Shown in pieces: positions 22,237-29,855 of a stretch of DNA of 34,376 nt. The DNA is from Armatimonadota bacterium. Its GTDB lineage: Bacteria; Armatimonadota; Zipacnadia; Zipacnadales; FEN-943. The notes beneath the pieces were generated by a model, which searched no databases, was not told where the DNA came from, and was given only the letters and a program-made list of their open reading frames with translations. The first letter of the stretch is position 1, and every line of letters starts with the position of its first letter. Location of the stretch: assembly GCA_003170595.1 (NCBI GenBank), contig PMZA01000378.1, forward strand, positions 7,283 through 41,658, written 5' to 3'. The position numbers were made by a program, and so were the translations under genes.

Positions 22237-23373
22237 CTAAGCTCGACGGCGGGCGATGACGCCCAGGTAGATTCGAAGCAGGTTGTCCAGGAAGGTCGCC
22301 CCGGTGAACCGGTCGCGTGCATAGGCCTCGGCGGACCTGCCAAGGCGCTCGGCGAAGTCGCGGTCATCCGCCAGGCGCAGGATCGCCTCGCCCAGGGCCC
22401 GAACGTCGCCGATGGGCACAAGCAGCCCGCTCTCCTCGTGGCGGATCTGATCCTCGGCCCCCCAGACGGTCGTCGATACCACCGGCTTGCCCATCGCCAT
22501 GGCCTCGGAGATGGCCGTGCACAACACCTCTCCGTGCGACGGGCATACGAAAATGTCGAGCAGGGCCAGCAGGGCGGGAACATCGGAGCGGTGGCCCAGG
22601 AAGCGCACGTTCTCACTCAGCCCCAGCTTGTTGGTGAGCTGGTGAAGCTCCTCCTCGAGCTTGCCCCGGCCCACGAGGAGCAGCAGAGCGCGGGGGTATC
22701 GCCCCACGATGCTCGTCATCGCCTGCAGGAGGTCGGCATGGCCCTTGAGGCGGCCGAGGCGCCCCACCCAGGCCATCACCGGATATCGACCGCTCAGGCC
22801 AAGCTCGCCGGCCACAGCCTCGTCGCGCGCGGGGTCGGCGAAGAACACGTCGGGCAGGGGATTCGCCAGCACCGACATGCGCTCGGCCGGGAACCGCAGC
22901 CAGCGTTGATAGGCCCGGGCGCCGCTGGCCGACGGCACGATGATGGCGTCCGGCACATTGCGGTACGGCCAGTTGAACAGCCGCCGCGTCCACCGCAGCC
23001 GCGGGTCGTGGTGGGTGACAATCAGCCCGGGGATCGCGCCCCACTTGCGTGCCCGCGAGGCATGGAGGGCCGGCTCGTAGTTGTGGGCGTGAACCCAGTC
23101 GGGCTTGTGCTCGGCGAGGGCTTTGGCGAGCGCCCGGGAGGTCGAGAAACGGTGGCTGTGCTTGGCCAGCCCCAGGATACGGTTCGGGAAGCCGTCGGCC
23201 GCCAACTCGTCGAGCAGCGGTCCGCCTCCGGAGATGGTCCAGACCTCGACGTTGGCCCCCAGGGTCCGCAAGGCCCGGGCGTAGAGCGCGAACGCGACGC
23301 CGGCCCCGCCGGCCTTGCGGTCCAGGGTAGTTGTTATCGTAACTATACGCAGGCCTTCGAGATTCTGGGCCAT
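22237..23373 (-). CDS. Family 4 glycosyltransferase, tandem copy 3
   Basis: A 378-residue GT4 enzyme with a glycine-rich N-terminal loop (KAGGAGVAFALYARAL), HHDPRLRWTRRLFNWPYRNVPDAII, AWVGRLGRLKGHADLL and GEVLCTAISEAMAMGKPVVS. ATG 23373 follows AAGGGAG by four bases. It is the first gene of the three-gene run. The 86-base gap to copy 2 contains a small CCGCCTGAAGGCGG hairpin. Three related transferases in a row suggest a glycan with a repeated or stepwise linkage. Confidence 0.9.
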   Translation of the reverse strand: MAQNLEGLRIVTITTTLDRKAGGAGVAFALYARALRTLGANVEVWTISGGGPLLDELAADGFPNRILGLAKHSHRFSTSRALAKALAEHKPDWVHAHNYEPALHASRARKWGAIPGLIVTHHDPRLRWTRRLFNWPYRNVPDAIIVPSASGARAYQRWLRFPAERMSVLANPLPDVFFADPARDEAVAGELGLSGRYPVMAWVGRLGRLKGHADLLQAMTSIVGRYPRALLLLVGRGKLEEELHQLTNKLGLSENVRFLGHRSDVPALLALLDIFVCPSHGEVLCTAISEAMAMGKPVVSTTVWGAEDQIRHEESGLLVPIGDVRALGEAILRLADDRDFAERLGRSAEAYARDRFTGATFLDNLLRIYLGVIARRRA

Positions 23374-23426
23374 CAGACTCCCTTCCCACGAGGCTGGACT
23401 GCGAGGAAGGCAGCCTCAGCATACGA

Positions 23427-26400
23427 CTAAGGCGCGGGCGCGAGCAAGACCACGTCGCCCGCCGCGGTCGCCGCGAGCAGTCGGCCGCTCGCATCCGTCA
23501 GGAGGGCCGTTACCTGCGCCCCTAGCGCGGCACACAGGACGGGGCTACCAACTCTGTCCAGCAGGTACACCGATCCGTCCATGCAGCCCACCGCGATGCC
23601 TCCCCCGGTGGCCGCCATCGTCCACGGCGCCGAGGGCAGGCGTCGCGACCAACGACGTGCGCCGTCGGGGCCGAAGGCCGTGACTATGCCCTCCTCGGTC
23701 GCGGCCACGACCTCCCTCTTGCCGTCGCCATCGAAATCGACGGCCACCACGCCGCGCATGTGGCGGCTGGGGTAGGGGAAGGACGGGCCGAAGCTCTGGG
23801 CCCACAGCGGCCGCCCGTCCACCGCATAGGCGCGCACGAAGTTCCACGTGCCGTTGGTGTCGACGACGACCTCAGGCGAGCCATCGTGGTCGGTGACGAT
23901 CAGGTCCTGCGAGTTCTGCGTCGCCCATCCGGGCACGTCGGTCATGCCGGAGGGAAGGCCGTTGTAGCTGCCGTCGAGCGCCCAGCTGCTGCCGTCAATG
24001 CGCTGCACGTCGTTGGTGCCGTTGGGCATCTTCGTGGACAGGAGCTTGCGCGCGCCGCCGGGGGTGGTCAGGAGCGCCATCCGCCAGACGTTGCCCCAGA
24101 AGACCGGGAGGCGCTTAAGGAGCTGCCCCTGGGCGTCGACAACCTCGATGGTGCATGCGCTACCGATCATCGCCTGGGTGCCGTCGGCGGTAAGGTGGCC
24201 GGTGAGCAGGCCGCTGATGCCGGGGATCGCGTCCTTGAACCAGTACGTCTTGCCAGTAGCGCGGACGTCGTCGTGCATGACCGACTGGAAGGTCCAGGCG
24301 AGCTTGCCGGCGGGGTCGTAGGCGTAGACCTTGTCGTCCTTGCAGCCGAGGAGGAGCAGGTGTGCCTCGGGCCAGTAGGTCGTCGAGAGGATTTCGGCGG
24401 GGGCCTCGATGGGTGCGCCTGTGGTGCCGTCGGGTGCGATGGGATAGGCCTTGCGATCGGTCACGGCGTAACCGGGGATGAGCCACTTCACCGCGCCGTC
24501 GACGTGCGCTTTGGATACCTGCTTCCATGCCGGAGGCGAGGCGGCTTGCTGTTGCGCCAGGGCGACATCGGGGCGCTTGCCCATCGCGACCGCGGCCTCC
24601 AACGCCGGCCGGAGCGCCGCAAGAAGGCTTTGCGCCGGCTTGACGACCGTGAAGTGATGGCGGCCCTTGCCGAAGTGCATGGGGAGGATGCCGGCCTTGC
24701 CGGCCGCCAACTGAACCATGAGCACGGTCTCGGCGTCGGCCTCGACGTCCATCTCGCCCTTCGCCAGGTCCCAGCAGAGCGTCACCGGCCGCGAGCTTCG
24801 AAGGAGCGGGCCGCCGGCGCTGATCGCCGTCGCATCGGCCGCGTAGAGGATGTCCGGGGTGAGCAGAAGGGCCTCCGCATCACTCTGAACACCGCCCGCC
24901 GACAGGGGCCCAAAGGCCGCGATTGCCGGATCGGGCATGCGGAGGGCGACTGCGTTGTTGCCAAGCTCCGCGCAGTCGAGGTCGCCATCCTTCGGCTTGA
25001 TCCCAACGAGCGAGGCCACGCGCACCGGCTTGCCGGCCTTGAAATCGCCGCGAAGCGAGGTGATGCCAAGCCATCCCTGGGACGAGGTTGCAGCACCCTT
25101 GACCGAAAACACGATAGCGCCAGTCGCTCCATGCGCGGCGAAGGTGATCCTCCCATCGGGAGTCATGGTCGGCTCAGAGGCACACTCGTACTGCACCGAG
25201 ATGTCCGCGTCGGTCATGTCCTGGCGTGGCGTGAAGACGTCGGATACGACCGTCCATCGCCCGGCGGCATGCAGAATCCTCCGCCGCCACGAGCCGAAGA
25301 AGAAGTTGGGGACCTCCGCCTCGATGTGTGCCACCGGGCCGACGGCGTCGTGGCGCAGAAGCTCGGAGGCCATCGGCACCTGCGCCTCGACGAGCCCCGC
25401 CTGCCGCACGACGACCTGGTTGAGATAGCCGTGGAGGAGCAACTTGTCGCCGATACGCAATTCGAGGAGGGACAGGCAATGATAGGGATTCCGCGAGCCG
25501 CCGTAGAAGCCGTCGAGGAGGAGGTAGTCGTCCTTCGGCGTCAGGCCGCTGCGGTAGGAGGCGAACTGATAGCCCTTCGTCTCCGGGAAAGGCACGGCGA
25601 ACTGATCGCGTAGCTCTCGCTCGAGGGGCCGCACGAGGACCTTGCCGACGATCTCGGTCGGCGGCCGCTCGGCCACCGTCGGCCAGAAGGATTGGCCGAT
25701 TCGGAAGACGTTGGGGTCCATGTTCGTCATGTTGCGGTAGTAGGCGAAGCGGCCGTCATGGGTAAGGTAGGCGGCCTTGTTCGCGAAGGAGAGGGAGAGC
25801 TGCTGGAGATTCTCGCAGCCGGGTGTGCCGTCGAGGATGAGGTCGAAGCCGCGGAGGAGTATGTCGAGATTGCCGTTCTGTGCGCCGATGCGATCGCCAC
25901 TGATGATCATGTAGCTGAGCAGCGGCTCGAGGGCGGTCGTGTACCAGAAGAGATGGTCGAACTCGCCCTCGACGTAGAAGGTGCGCGCGAGGGATGAGAA
26001 GGATTGCCGGGCGGCCTCGAGGTTCTTCCGCCACACGGGGTCGGGGTAGTACTTGTCGAAGTAGCGGCTCAGGCAATAGAGGTTGAGGGCGGCGTACTGG
26101 TCGTGGCGCGTCCCGATGGTGCGGGTGAGGTCGCCATAGTAATGCCCCGCGTAGGCCCACTCGGCCTGCCAATGCTTGAGCTGTTCGGAGAAGGCCTGGG
26201 TGATGCGGAGGCGCTGATCGTCGGTGAAGAAGGGGCTCTGCTCGACCAGATTCCAGAGGAGAATCATGTAGTGGCCGTTGTAGTGGTACGGGCCGGAGAG
26301 GGGGTGATTCTTGTCCTCGATGCGCTCGCCGTCGACCTTCCATATGTGCGCGATGGCCTTCTCATCGGGGAAGGCGAGCCAGAGGAATTCGCGGAGGAAT

Positions 26401-27590
26401 CGCTCCTCGCCGGTCATGTAGTAGAGGGCGAGGCGGCGGCTCAGGCAGTTCCAGCCGAAGTAGCTCGACGGGCCATACATCATGCTCGCTTCCCAGGAGG
26501 GGACGGTGTCGGCGTCGTCGGGAATCTTGAGTCCCTCGCCGAGCTTGATCTTCGCCAGCCAGCGGAAGGTGAGCGACTTGCCCTTCGCGGATTCCGAGGC
26601 GAGGCGGGCGAATTCGGCGACGGCGAGGCGCAGGCCGGCGTCGTCGCTGGCGCCGACGAAGATCACGTTGCGGCCGTTGCCGAAGGGATCGTGGAGCGAG
26701 CGGATGACGTAGCCGCCCGGGCCGGGATACTTCTGATCGAGGTAGGTGTAGTGCAGATCGTAGAGCCGGGAGATGAAATCGTTCGTCGTCCGGCAGCCCA
26801 GGACTATAGTGTTTTCAGGCAAGGGGAGAGGGACGTCACGATCGTGGCGGATGGGGAGGGTCGCGCCGGTCAGCCTACGCACCGTCTCGACGATGTCTCT
26901 GGCGGCGGAGTCGAAGCGTCCATCGGCCGGGACGACGACTATCGCGGCGGGCTTGCCCCCGCTGACGATGGACGTCTCGAGGTGCAGGTCGCGCAGCTTC
27001 GTGATCGGCGGTGGGGGAAAGGCGGAGAGGTCGCCGGTCTTCATGCCGGCGATCAGGCTGGCGATGTCCGACAGGGCGATCACCTCGGCGTCATCGACCA
27101 ACGTGTCGCAGAGCGTGTCGGTGTGCGTGTAGAGGAAGACCTCGAAGCCCGTGGAGCCGGCGGGGACGGCCGCGCCGGTCGAGCACTGGGACCACTTCTC
27201 GGCGCCGGCGGAGAGGGGGATCTGGACGAGTTGCTGGCTCGGGAGAAAGCGTAGCTGGAGGAAACCGCCTGCGCCGCGGCCGCCCTGGGCCGCCCTGGCC
27301 CAGACGGAGGCCCTCAGATACTTTGCGTCGGGCGGGAGTGGGCCAACCTGGCTGACGCCGACCTCGGAGGCGGGGTCGTGGTCGGAGATCAGCAGCGACT
27401 GGCGGCCCGTGTGGGTGAGGGTGGAGGCGGAAAGGTGCGTCGAGGGCGAGGCGCCCGCATAGAGGTCCCAGGCGGCGGGGACGCCCTTGTCCGAGAAGGC
27501 GCCCTCGAAGCCGCCGTTGCGCAGGAGATTCGCGGGCTGGGCCGGCGGGGCGGTGAAGGCGCACGTTGCGATCAGGAAGAGGCTGAGCAA
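23427..27590 (-). CDS. Giant secreted multidomain glycan-active protein with C-terminal beta-propeller
   Basis: 1387 residues. The signal-like start (LFLIATCAFTAPPAQ) is followed by LLRNGGFE, which opens a carbohydrate-binding jelly roll (about 20-175). An alpha/beta region (about 210-340) contains VVVPADGRFDSAARDIVETVRRLTGATLPI, as seen ahead of alpha-glucuronidase-like domains. A Trp/Tyr-rich helical region (about 360-640) suggests an alpha/alpha toroid as in heparinase or alginate lyases. A beta-sandwich follows (about 660-980). The C-terminus (about 1050-1387) is a PQQ-like propeller with KVYAYDPAGKLAWTF and an FG-GAP-like VAVDFDGDGKREVV. The only start in the track is TTG 27590, and the upstream in-frame codons KKNAQG suit a signal n-region, so the start is unsure. 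No exact family is recognised; lyase activity is inference. Confidence 0.75.
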   Translation of the reverse strand: MLSLFLIATCAFTAPPAQPANLLRNGGFEGAFSDKGVPAAWDLYAGASPSTHLSASTLTHTGRQSLLISDHDPASEVGVSQVGPLPPDAKYLRASVWARAAQGGRGAGGFLQLRFLPSQQLVQIPLSAGAEKWSQCSTGAAVPAGSTGFEVFLYTHTDTLCDTLVDDAEVIALSDIASLIAGMKTGDLSAFPPPPITKLRDLHLETSIVSGGKPAAIVVVPADGRFDSAARDIVETVRRLTGATLPIRHDRDVPLPLPENTIVLGCRTTNDFISRLYDLHYTYLDQKYPGPGGYVIRSLHDPFGNGRNVIFVGASDDAGLRLAVAEFARLASESAKGKSLTFRWLAKIKLGEGLKIPDDADTVPSWEASMMYGPSSYFGWNCLSRRLALYYMTGEERFLREFLWLAFPDEKAIAHIWKVDGERIEDKNHPLSGPYHYNGHYMILLWNLVEQSPFFTDDQRLRITQAFSEQLKHWQAEWAYAGHYYGDLTRTIGTRHDQYAALNLYCLSRYFDKYYPDPVWRKNLEAARQSFSSLARTFYVEGEFDHLFWYTTALEPLLSYMIISGDRIGAQNGNLDILLRGFDLILDGTPGCENLQQLSLSFANKAAYLTHDGRFAYYRNMTNMDPNVFRIGQSFWPTVAERPPTEIVGKVLVRPLERELRDQFAVPFPETKGYQFASYRSGLTPKDDYLLLDGFYGGSRNPYHCLSLLELRIGDKLLLHGYLNQVVVRQAGLVEAQVPMASELLRHDAVGPVAHIEAEVPNFFFGSWRRRILHAAGRWTVVSDVFTPRQDMTDADISVQYECASEPTMTPDGRITFAAHGATGAIVFSVKGAATSSQGWLGITSLRGDFKAGKPVRVASLVGIKPKDGDLDCAELGNNAVALRMPDPAIAAFGPLSAGGVQSDAEALLLTPDILYAADATAISAGGPLLRSSRPVTLCWDLAKGEMDVEADAETVLMVQLAAGKAGILPMHFGKGRHHFTVVKPAQSLLAALRPALEAAVAMGKRPDVALAQQQAASPPAWKQVSKAHVDGAVKWLIPGYAVTDRKAYPIAPDGTTGAPIEAPAEILSTTYWPEAHLLLLGCKDDKVYAYDPAGKLAWTFQSVMHDDVRATGKTYWFKDAIPGISGLLTGHLTADGTQAMIGSACTIEVVDAQGQLLKRLPVFWGNVWRMALLTTPGGARKLLSTKMPNGTNDVQRIDGSSWALDGSYNGLPSGMTDVPGWATQNSQDLIVTDHDGSPEVVVDTNGTWNFVRAYAVDGRPLWAQSFGPSFPYPSRHMRGVVAVDFDGDGKREVVAATEEGIVTAFGPDGARRWSRRLPSAPWTMAATGGGIAVGCMDGSVYLLDRVGSPVLCAALGAQVTALLTDASGRLLAATAAGDVVLLAPAP
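25098..25117. repeat. Iteron-like word inside the giant gene (3 of 20 mismatched)
   Basis: CTTGACCGAAAACACGATAG differs from the 20-mer at 1341 at three positions and keeps the GAAAACAC core. It encodes AIVFSVKG on the minus strand, so coding coincidence is possible. Confidence 0.3.
26804..26823. repeat. Exact inverted copy of the 20-bp iteron-like word
   Basis: CTATAGTGTTTTCAGGCAAG is the exact reverse complement of 1341-1360. It lies within the giant gene, where it encodes LPENTIV using ACT and ATA, codons rarely used in these GC-rich genes. Confidence 0.5.
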
Positions 27591-27670
27591 GGGACAGACC
27601 CCCTGAGCGTTCTTCTTCCTCTGAGGGTGGGCGCGTCCTGCAAGGAGGGGAGGACCTGCGCGGGGGTAAG

Positions 27671-27733
27671 GCGGGCCGGATTCGTGAGGACGCGCGAGGG
27701 CGCGTCCTCACGGATGCGGCCCCTCCGAAAAGC
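27671..27733. repeat. Nested-hairpin repeat family C, copy 2
   Basis: The outer GGGCCGGATTCG and CGGATGCGGCCCCTCCGAAA match copy 1. The inner hairpin is GTGAGGACGCGC-GAGG-GCGCGTCCTCAC, a perfect 12-bp stem unlike copy 1. Together with the terminator at 27751 it fills the 220-base gap before 27811. Confidence 0.8.
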
Positions 27734-27750
27734 GCGGGCCCCTGCGGCAG

Positions 27751-27784
27751 AAGAAAGCCCCCGCCTCGAAGGAGACGGGGGCTT
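27751..27784 (-). terminator. Rho-independent terminator of the outer-membrane protein gene
   Basis: On the minus strand AAGCCCCCG and CGGGGGCTT form a 9-bp stem followed by TCTT. It is placed 27 bases after the stop at 27811. Confidence 0.8.
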
Positions 27785-27810
27785 GGTGATGCGGGAGAGA
27801 TGGGCAGTAC

Positions 27811-28782
27811 CTACCGGCCCATGAGCCAGGGGTACCAGCGCCACTGCAGTTCGGCGCCCCAGAAGTTGTTGGGGGCGTTGTCGCCGCTCCAGATCTCGTA
27901 GTTGGTCTGGAGGCGCCAGCCGCTCTTGGGCAGCTCGTAGCTGAGGCCAAGAGTGGTGCGCTCCTGCTGGGTGGTTGCGGCGCAGCCACAGGGGGTTACG
28001 ACGCGCAGGTACTCGTAGCGGTCGGAGGTCCAGACGTTGCCGGCGATGTTGTAGCGGATCAAGGCATAGGCGCCGTCATAGTCCTCGCCGTAGACCTTGC
28101 CATGCCTCCCGCCGGTCCAGTATTCGGCCGTGCCCCACCAGGGGCCGTGCTGGTACTGAGCCATGCCCTCGAGGAAGTGAATCCCCGTCACGCCGTTGCC
28201 CCAGTAGCGCGTCAGCTCGAAGGTCCAATCCTTGTAGGGGGCCTTGGCGCCGAGCATGAAGTCCTTGTTGTTGTCCTTGTCGGCGGCATCGAGACCGGCG
28301 CCATCAAAGAGGCCGGCGCCGAAATAACCACCCTTGACCCAGGGGTTCGTCCACTGCGTCCACAAGCCCTTGTCGTAGGTTGAACCCACGAACTTGGTGA
28401 CGACCAGGGAGCGGTTCATGGTGAAGATCCACGAGGCACTCGTGCGAGACTCCCAACCAGCTGGTATGTGGATCTGCCCGAGTTCCATGCGCTGGAGGGC
28501 CTTGTCCTCAGGAGTGAGGCACAGGTAGGCGTCCAGGGTGGCGGTGTCGCCTCGGCCGAGGTGGGCCAGGTAGACGAAGCGCCAGTCTCCGTAGTGAAGC
28601 AGGACGCCCGGCCGGACCATCTCGATGGTGTTCTGCGCGGCCGTGGCGGGCTGCTTGACGTAGGAGCCCGAGGGACGGTTGGTGGTCCACAGCTTGAAGT
28701 AGCCGTAGGGTATGGCTTCGAACTCGTTGGCTGCCGGTACACTCGACCCGAGCAGCAGCACCCCTAAGAGAGCTAAAGGCAC
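27811..28782 (-). CDS. Predicted outer-membrane beta-barrel protein
   Basis: A 323-residue protein. A signal peptide (MPLALLGVLLLGSSVPAAN) is followed by many alternating, aromatic-rich strands such as WRFVYLAHLG, WTFELTRYWG, YDGAYALIRYNI and WRLQTNYEIWSG. It ends in aromatic-rich FWGAELQWRWYPWLMGR. This pattern fits a porin-like barrel in the outer membrane, though the final residue is Arg rather than the usual Phe or Trp. A CGC pair occurs in a predicted loop. GTG 28782 follows GGAGGG with suitable spacing. The gene has its own promoter, a 5' hairpin and a terminator, so it is a single-gene unit. No family is recognised. Confidence 0.65.
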   Translation of the reverse strand: MPLALLGVLLLGSSVPAANEFEAIPYGYFKLWTTNRPSGSYVKQPATAAQNTIEMVRPGVLLHYGDWRFVYLAHLGRGDTATLDAYLCLTPEDKALQRMELGQIHIPAGWESRTSASWIFTMNRSLVVTKFVGSTYDKGLWTQWTNPWVKGGYFGAGLFDGAGLDAADKDNNKDFMLGAKAPYKDWTFELTRYWGNGVTGIHFLEGMAQYQHGPWWGTAEYWTGGRHGKVYGEDYDGAYALIRYNIAGNVWTSDRYEYLRVVTPCGCAATTQQERTTLGLSYELPKSGWRLQTNYEIWSGDNAPNNFWGAELQWRWYPWLMGR

Positions 28783-28842
28783 GACGAATCCCTCCGCAGT
28801 TTCCTGTGGTTGGGTCTGCGACCGCCCGGCCGAGACGCGCGA

Positions 28843-28872
28843 CGAGCCCGGAGTTCTCCTACCCCGGGCTCG
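28843..28872 (-). ncRNA. Predicted 5'-terminal stem-loop of the outer-membrane protein mRNA
   Basis: CGAGCCCGG (28843-28851) and CCGGGCTCG (28864-28872) form a 9-bp stem with a 12-base loop. The promoter just upstream predicts a start within a few bases of this stem. No U-tract follows, so it does not look like a terminator. A stabilising 5' hairpin or leader regulator is inferred. Confidence 0.5.
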
Positions 28873-28881
28873 CCGAACAGA

Positions 28882-28910
28882 ATGTTAACCTATTCTTAAT
28901 CTCCTGCCAA
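28882..28910 (-). promoter_or_regulatory. Sigma-70-type promoter of the outer-membrane protein gene
   Basis: On the minus strand: -35 TTGGCA (28910-28905), a 17-bp AT-rich spacer and -10 TAACAT (28887-28882). It lies in the only clearly AT-rich stretch between the APS kinase gene and this gene. Confidence 0.7.
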
Positions 28911-28942
28911 GCGCGAGGCGAAACAAACTTCGCCCGCTCCGT

Positions 28943-29578
28943 TCAGACGTATCCGAGGCCGCGCAGCCGGTTCTCAACCTGCGCCTGCTCGTCGTCGGTG
29001 TAGGCCTCCGAGGCGTCGCAGGCTGAGCCGCCGGTGGGCTTGAGGTAGCCCAGTTCCTCGAGCTTGCAGAGGACCGCGGCGGCGCACTCATCGACGCTCA
29101 TCTGATCCGTGCGGACGTGGACCTCGGGATTTGCCGGCGCCTCATAGGGCATGTGCACGCCCGCGAGGTCGTTGATCTTGCCCGCGTCGGCCTTCGCATA
29201 GACGCCCTTGGGATCGCGTTGGCGGCAGACTTCCAGCGGCGCATCCACGTAGACCTCGACGAACTTCTCGCACCAGCCGCGCGCGCGGTCGCGGTAGTAC
29301 TGCAGCGGTGCGACGGCAGCGATGAGCACGTTGACGCCGTACTTGCTGAGCAGTTGGCCCATCCACGCGAGGCGCTTGGTGTTCTCGTCGCGGGCCTCGG
29401 GGGTGAAGCCGAGGTTGGGCGATAGGTTGGCGCGGACGACATCGGCGTCGAGGTTCTCGACGTCGAGGCCCATCTCGGCGAGACGCTGCTCGACGGCGGT
29501 GGCGAGGGTCGATTTGCCTGTGCCGGCGATGCCTGTAAACCAGATCACGAAACCCTTCTCTTTCTGCGCCATCATCAT
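28943..29578 (-). CDS. cysC: Adenylyl-sulfate (APS) kinase
   Basis: A 211-residue cytoplasmic kinase that phosphorylates APS to PAPS, the sulfate donor. Walker A is GIAGTGKST (about 16-24). LDADVVRANLSPNLGF, NTKRLAWMGQLLSKYGVNVLIAAVAP and DPKGVYAKADAGKI follow the CysC pattern. About 35 extra C-terminal residues (SACDASEAYTDDEQAQVENR) are unlike the core. The ORF track starts at 29650. ATG 29578, the first of three ATGs, follows AGGGA and gives the normal N-terminus. It is the last gene of a five-gene run. No ATP sulfurylase lies in the window, so its APS must come from elsewhere. Use for sulfating glycans is inference. Confidence 0.9.
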   Translation of the reverse strand: MMMAQKEKGFVIWFTGIAGTGKSTLATAVEQRLAEMGLDVENLDADVVRANLSPNLGFTPEARDENTKRLAWMGQLLSKYGVNVLIAAVAPLQYYRDRARGWCEKFVEVYVDAPLEVCRQRDPKGVYAKADAGKINDLAGVHMPYEAPANPEVHVRTDQMSVDECAAAVLCKLEELGYLKPTGGSACDASEAYTDDEQAQVENRLRGLGYV

Positions 29579-29618
29579 CACCGTTTCCCTTGGTGTGGCA
29601 AGCCACATGGGCGTTGCG

Positions 29619-29834
29619 TTAGTCGTAGTCTTCTTCCTCGCGGAGGTCATCCAGGTCGATCTCGACGCCCTTCAAGAACCCGCGCAGGTCTTCGATGGGC
29701 ACCTCCGGCACCAGGTAGATCATGCTACCCGTGTCTAGGAAAATGAGCTTATCACCCGGCTTCCAGCCGTGCCGCTCGCGGATCTCGCGCGGGATTGTGA
29801 TCCGGAAGTCTGAGTTCACCGTGACGGTAGCCAT
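29619..29834 (-). CDS. AbrB/MazE-like (SpoVT-AbrB) regulator
   Basis: A 71-residue protein with the swapped-hairpin DNA-binding motif (TVTVNSDFRITIPREIRERHGWKPGDKLIFL), followed by an acidic tail (DLDDLREEEDYD). The ORF track starts at 29849; ATG 29834 has GGAGG six bases upstream. Family members are either transition-state regulators or antitoxins. No toxin gene is adjacent: the neighbours are APS kinase (40 bases downstream) and a phosphodiesterase (21 bases upstream). It could therefore be an operon autoregulator, or an orphan antitoxin of a distant toxin. Confidence 0.85.
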   Translation of the reverse strand: MATVTVNSDFRITIPREIRERHGWKPGDKLIFLDTGSMIYLVPEVPIEDLRGFLKGVEIDLDDLREEEDYD

Positions 29835-29855
29835 GTCGGGCCTCCACACCTGCGC

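Noticed and set aside
29619-29834. Toxin-antitoxin pair with the AbrB/MazE-like protein
   Set aside because: Neither neighbour resembles a toxin. The flanking genes are APS kinase and a phosphodiesterase.
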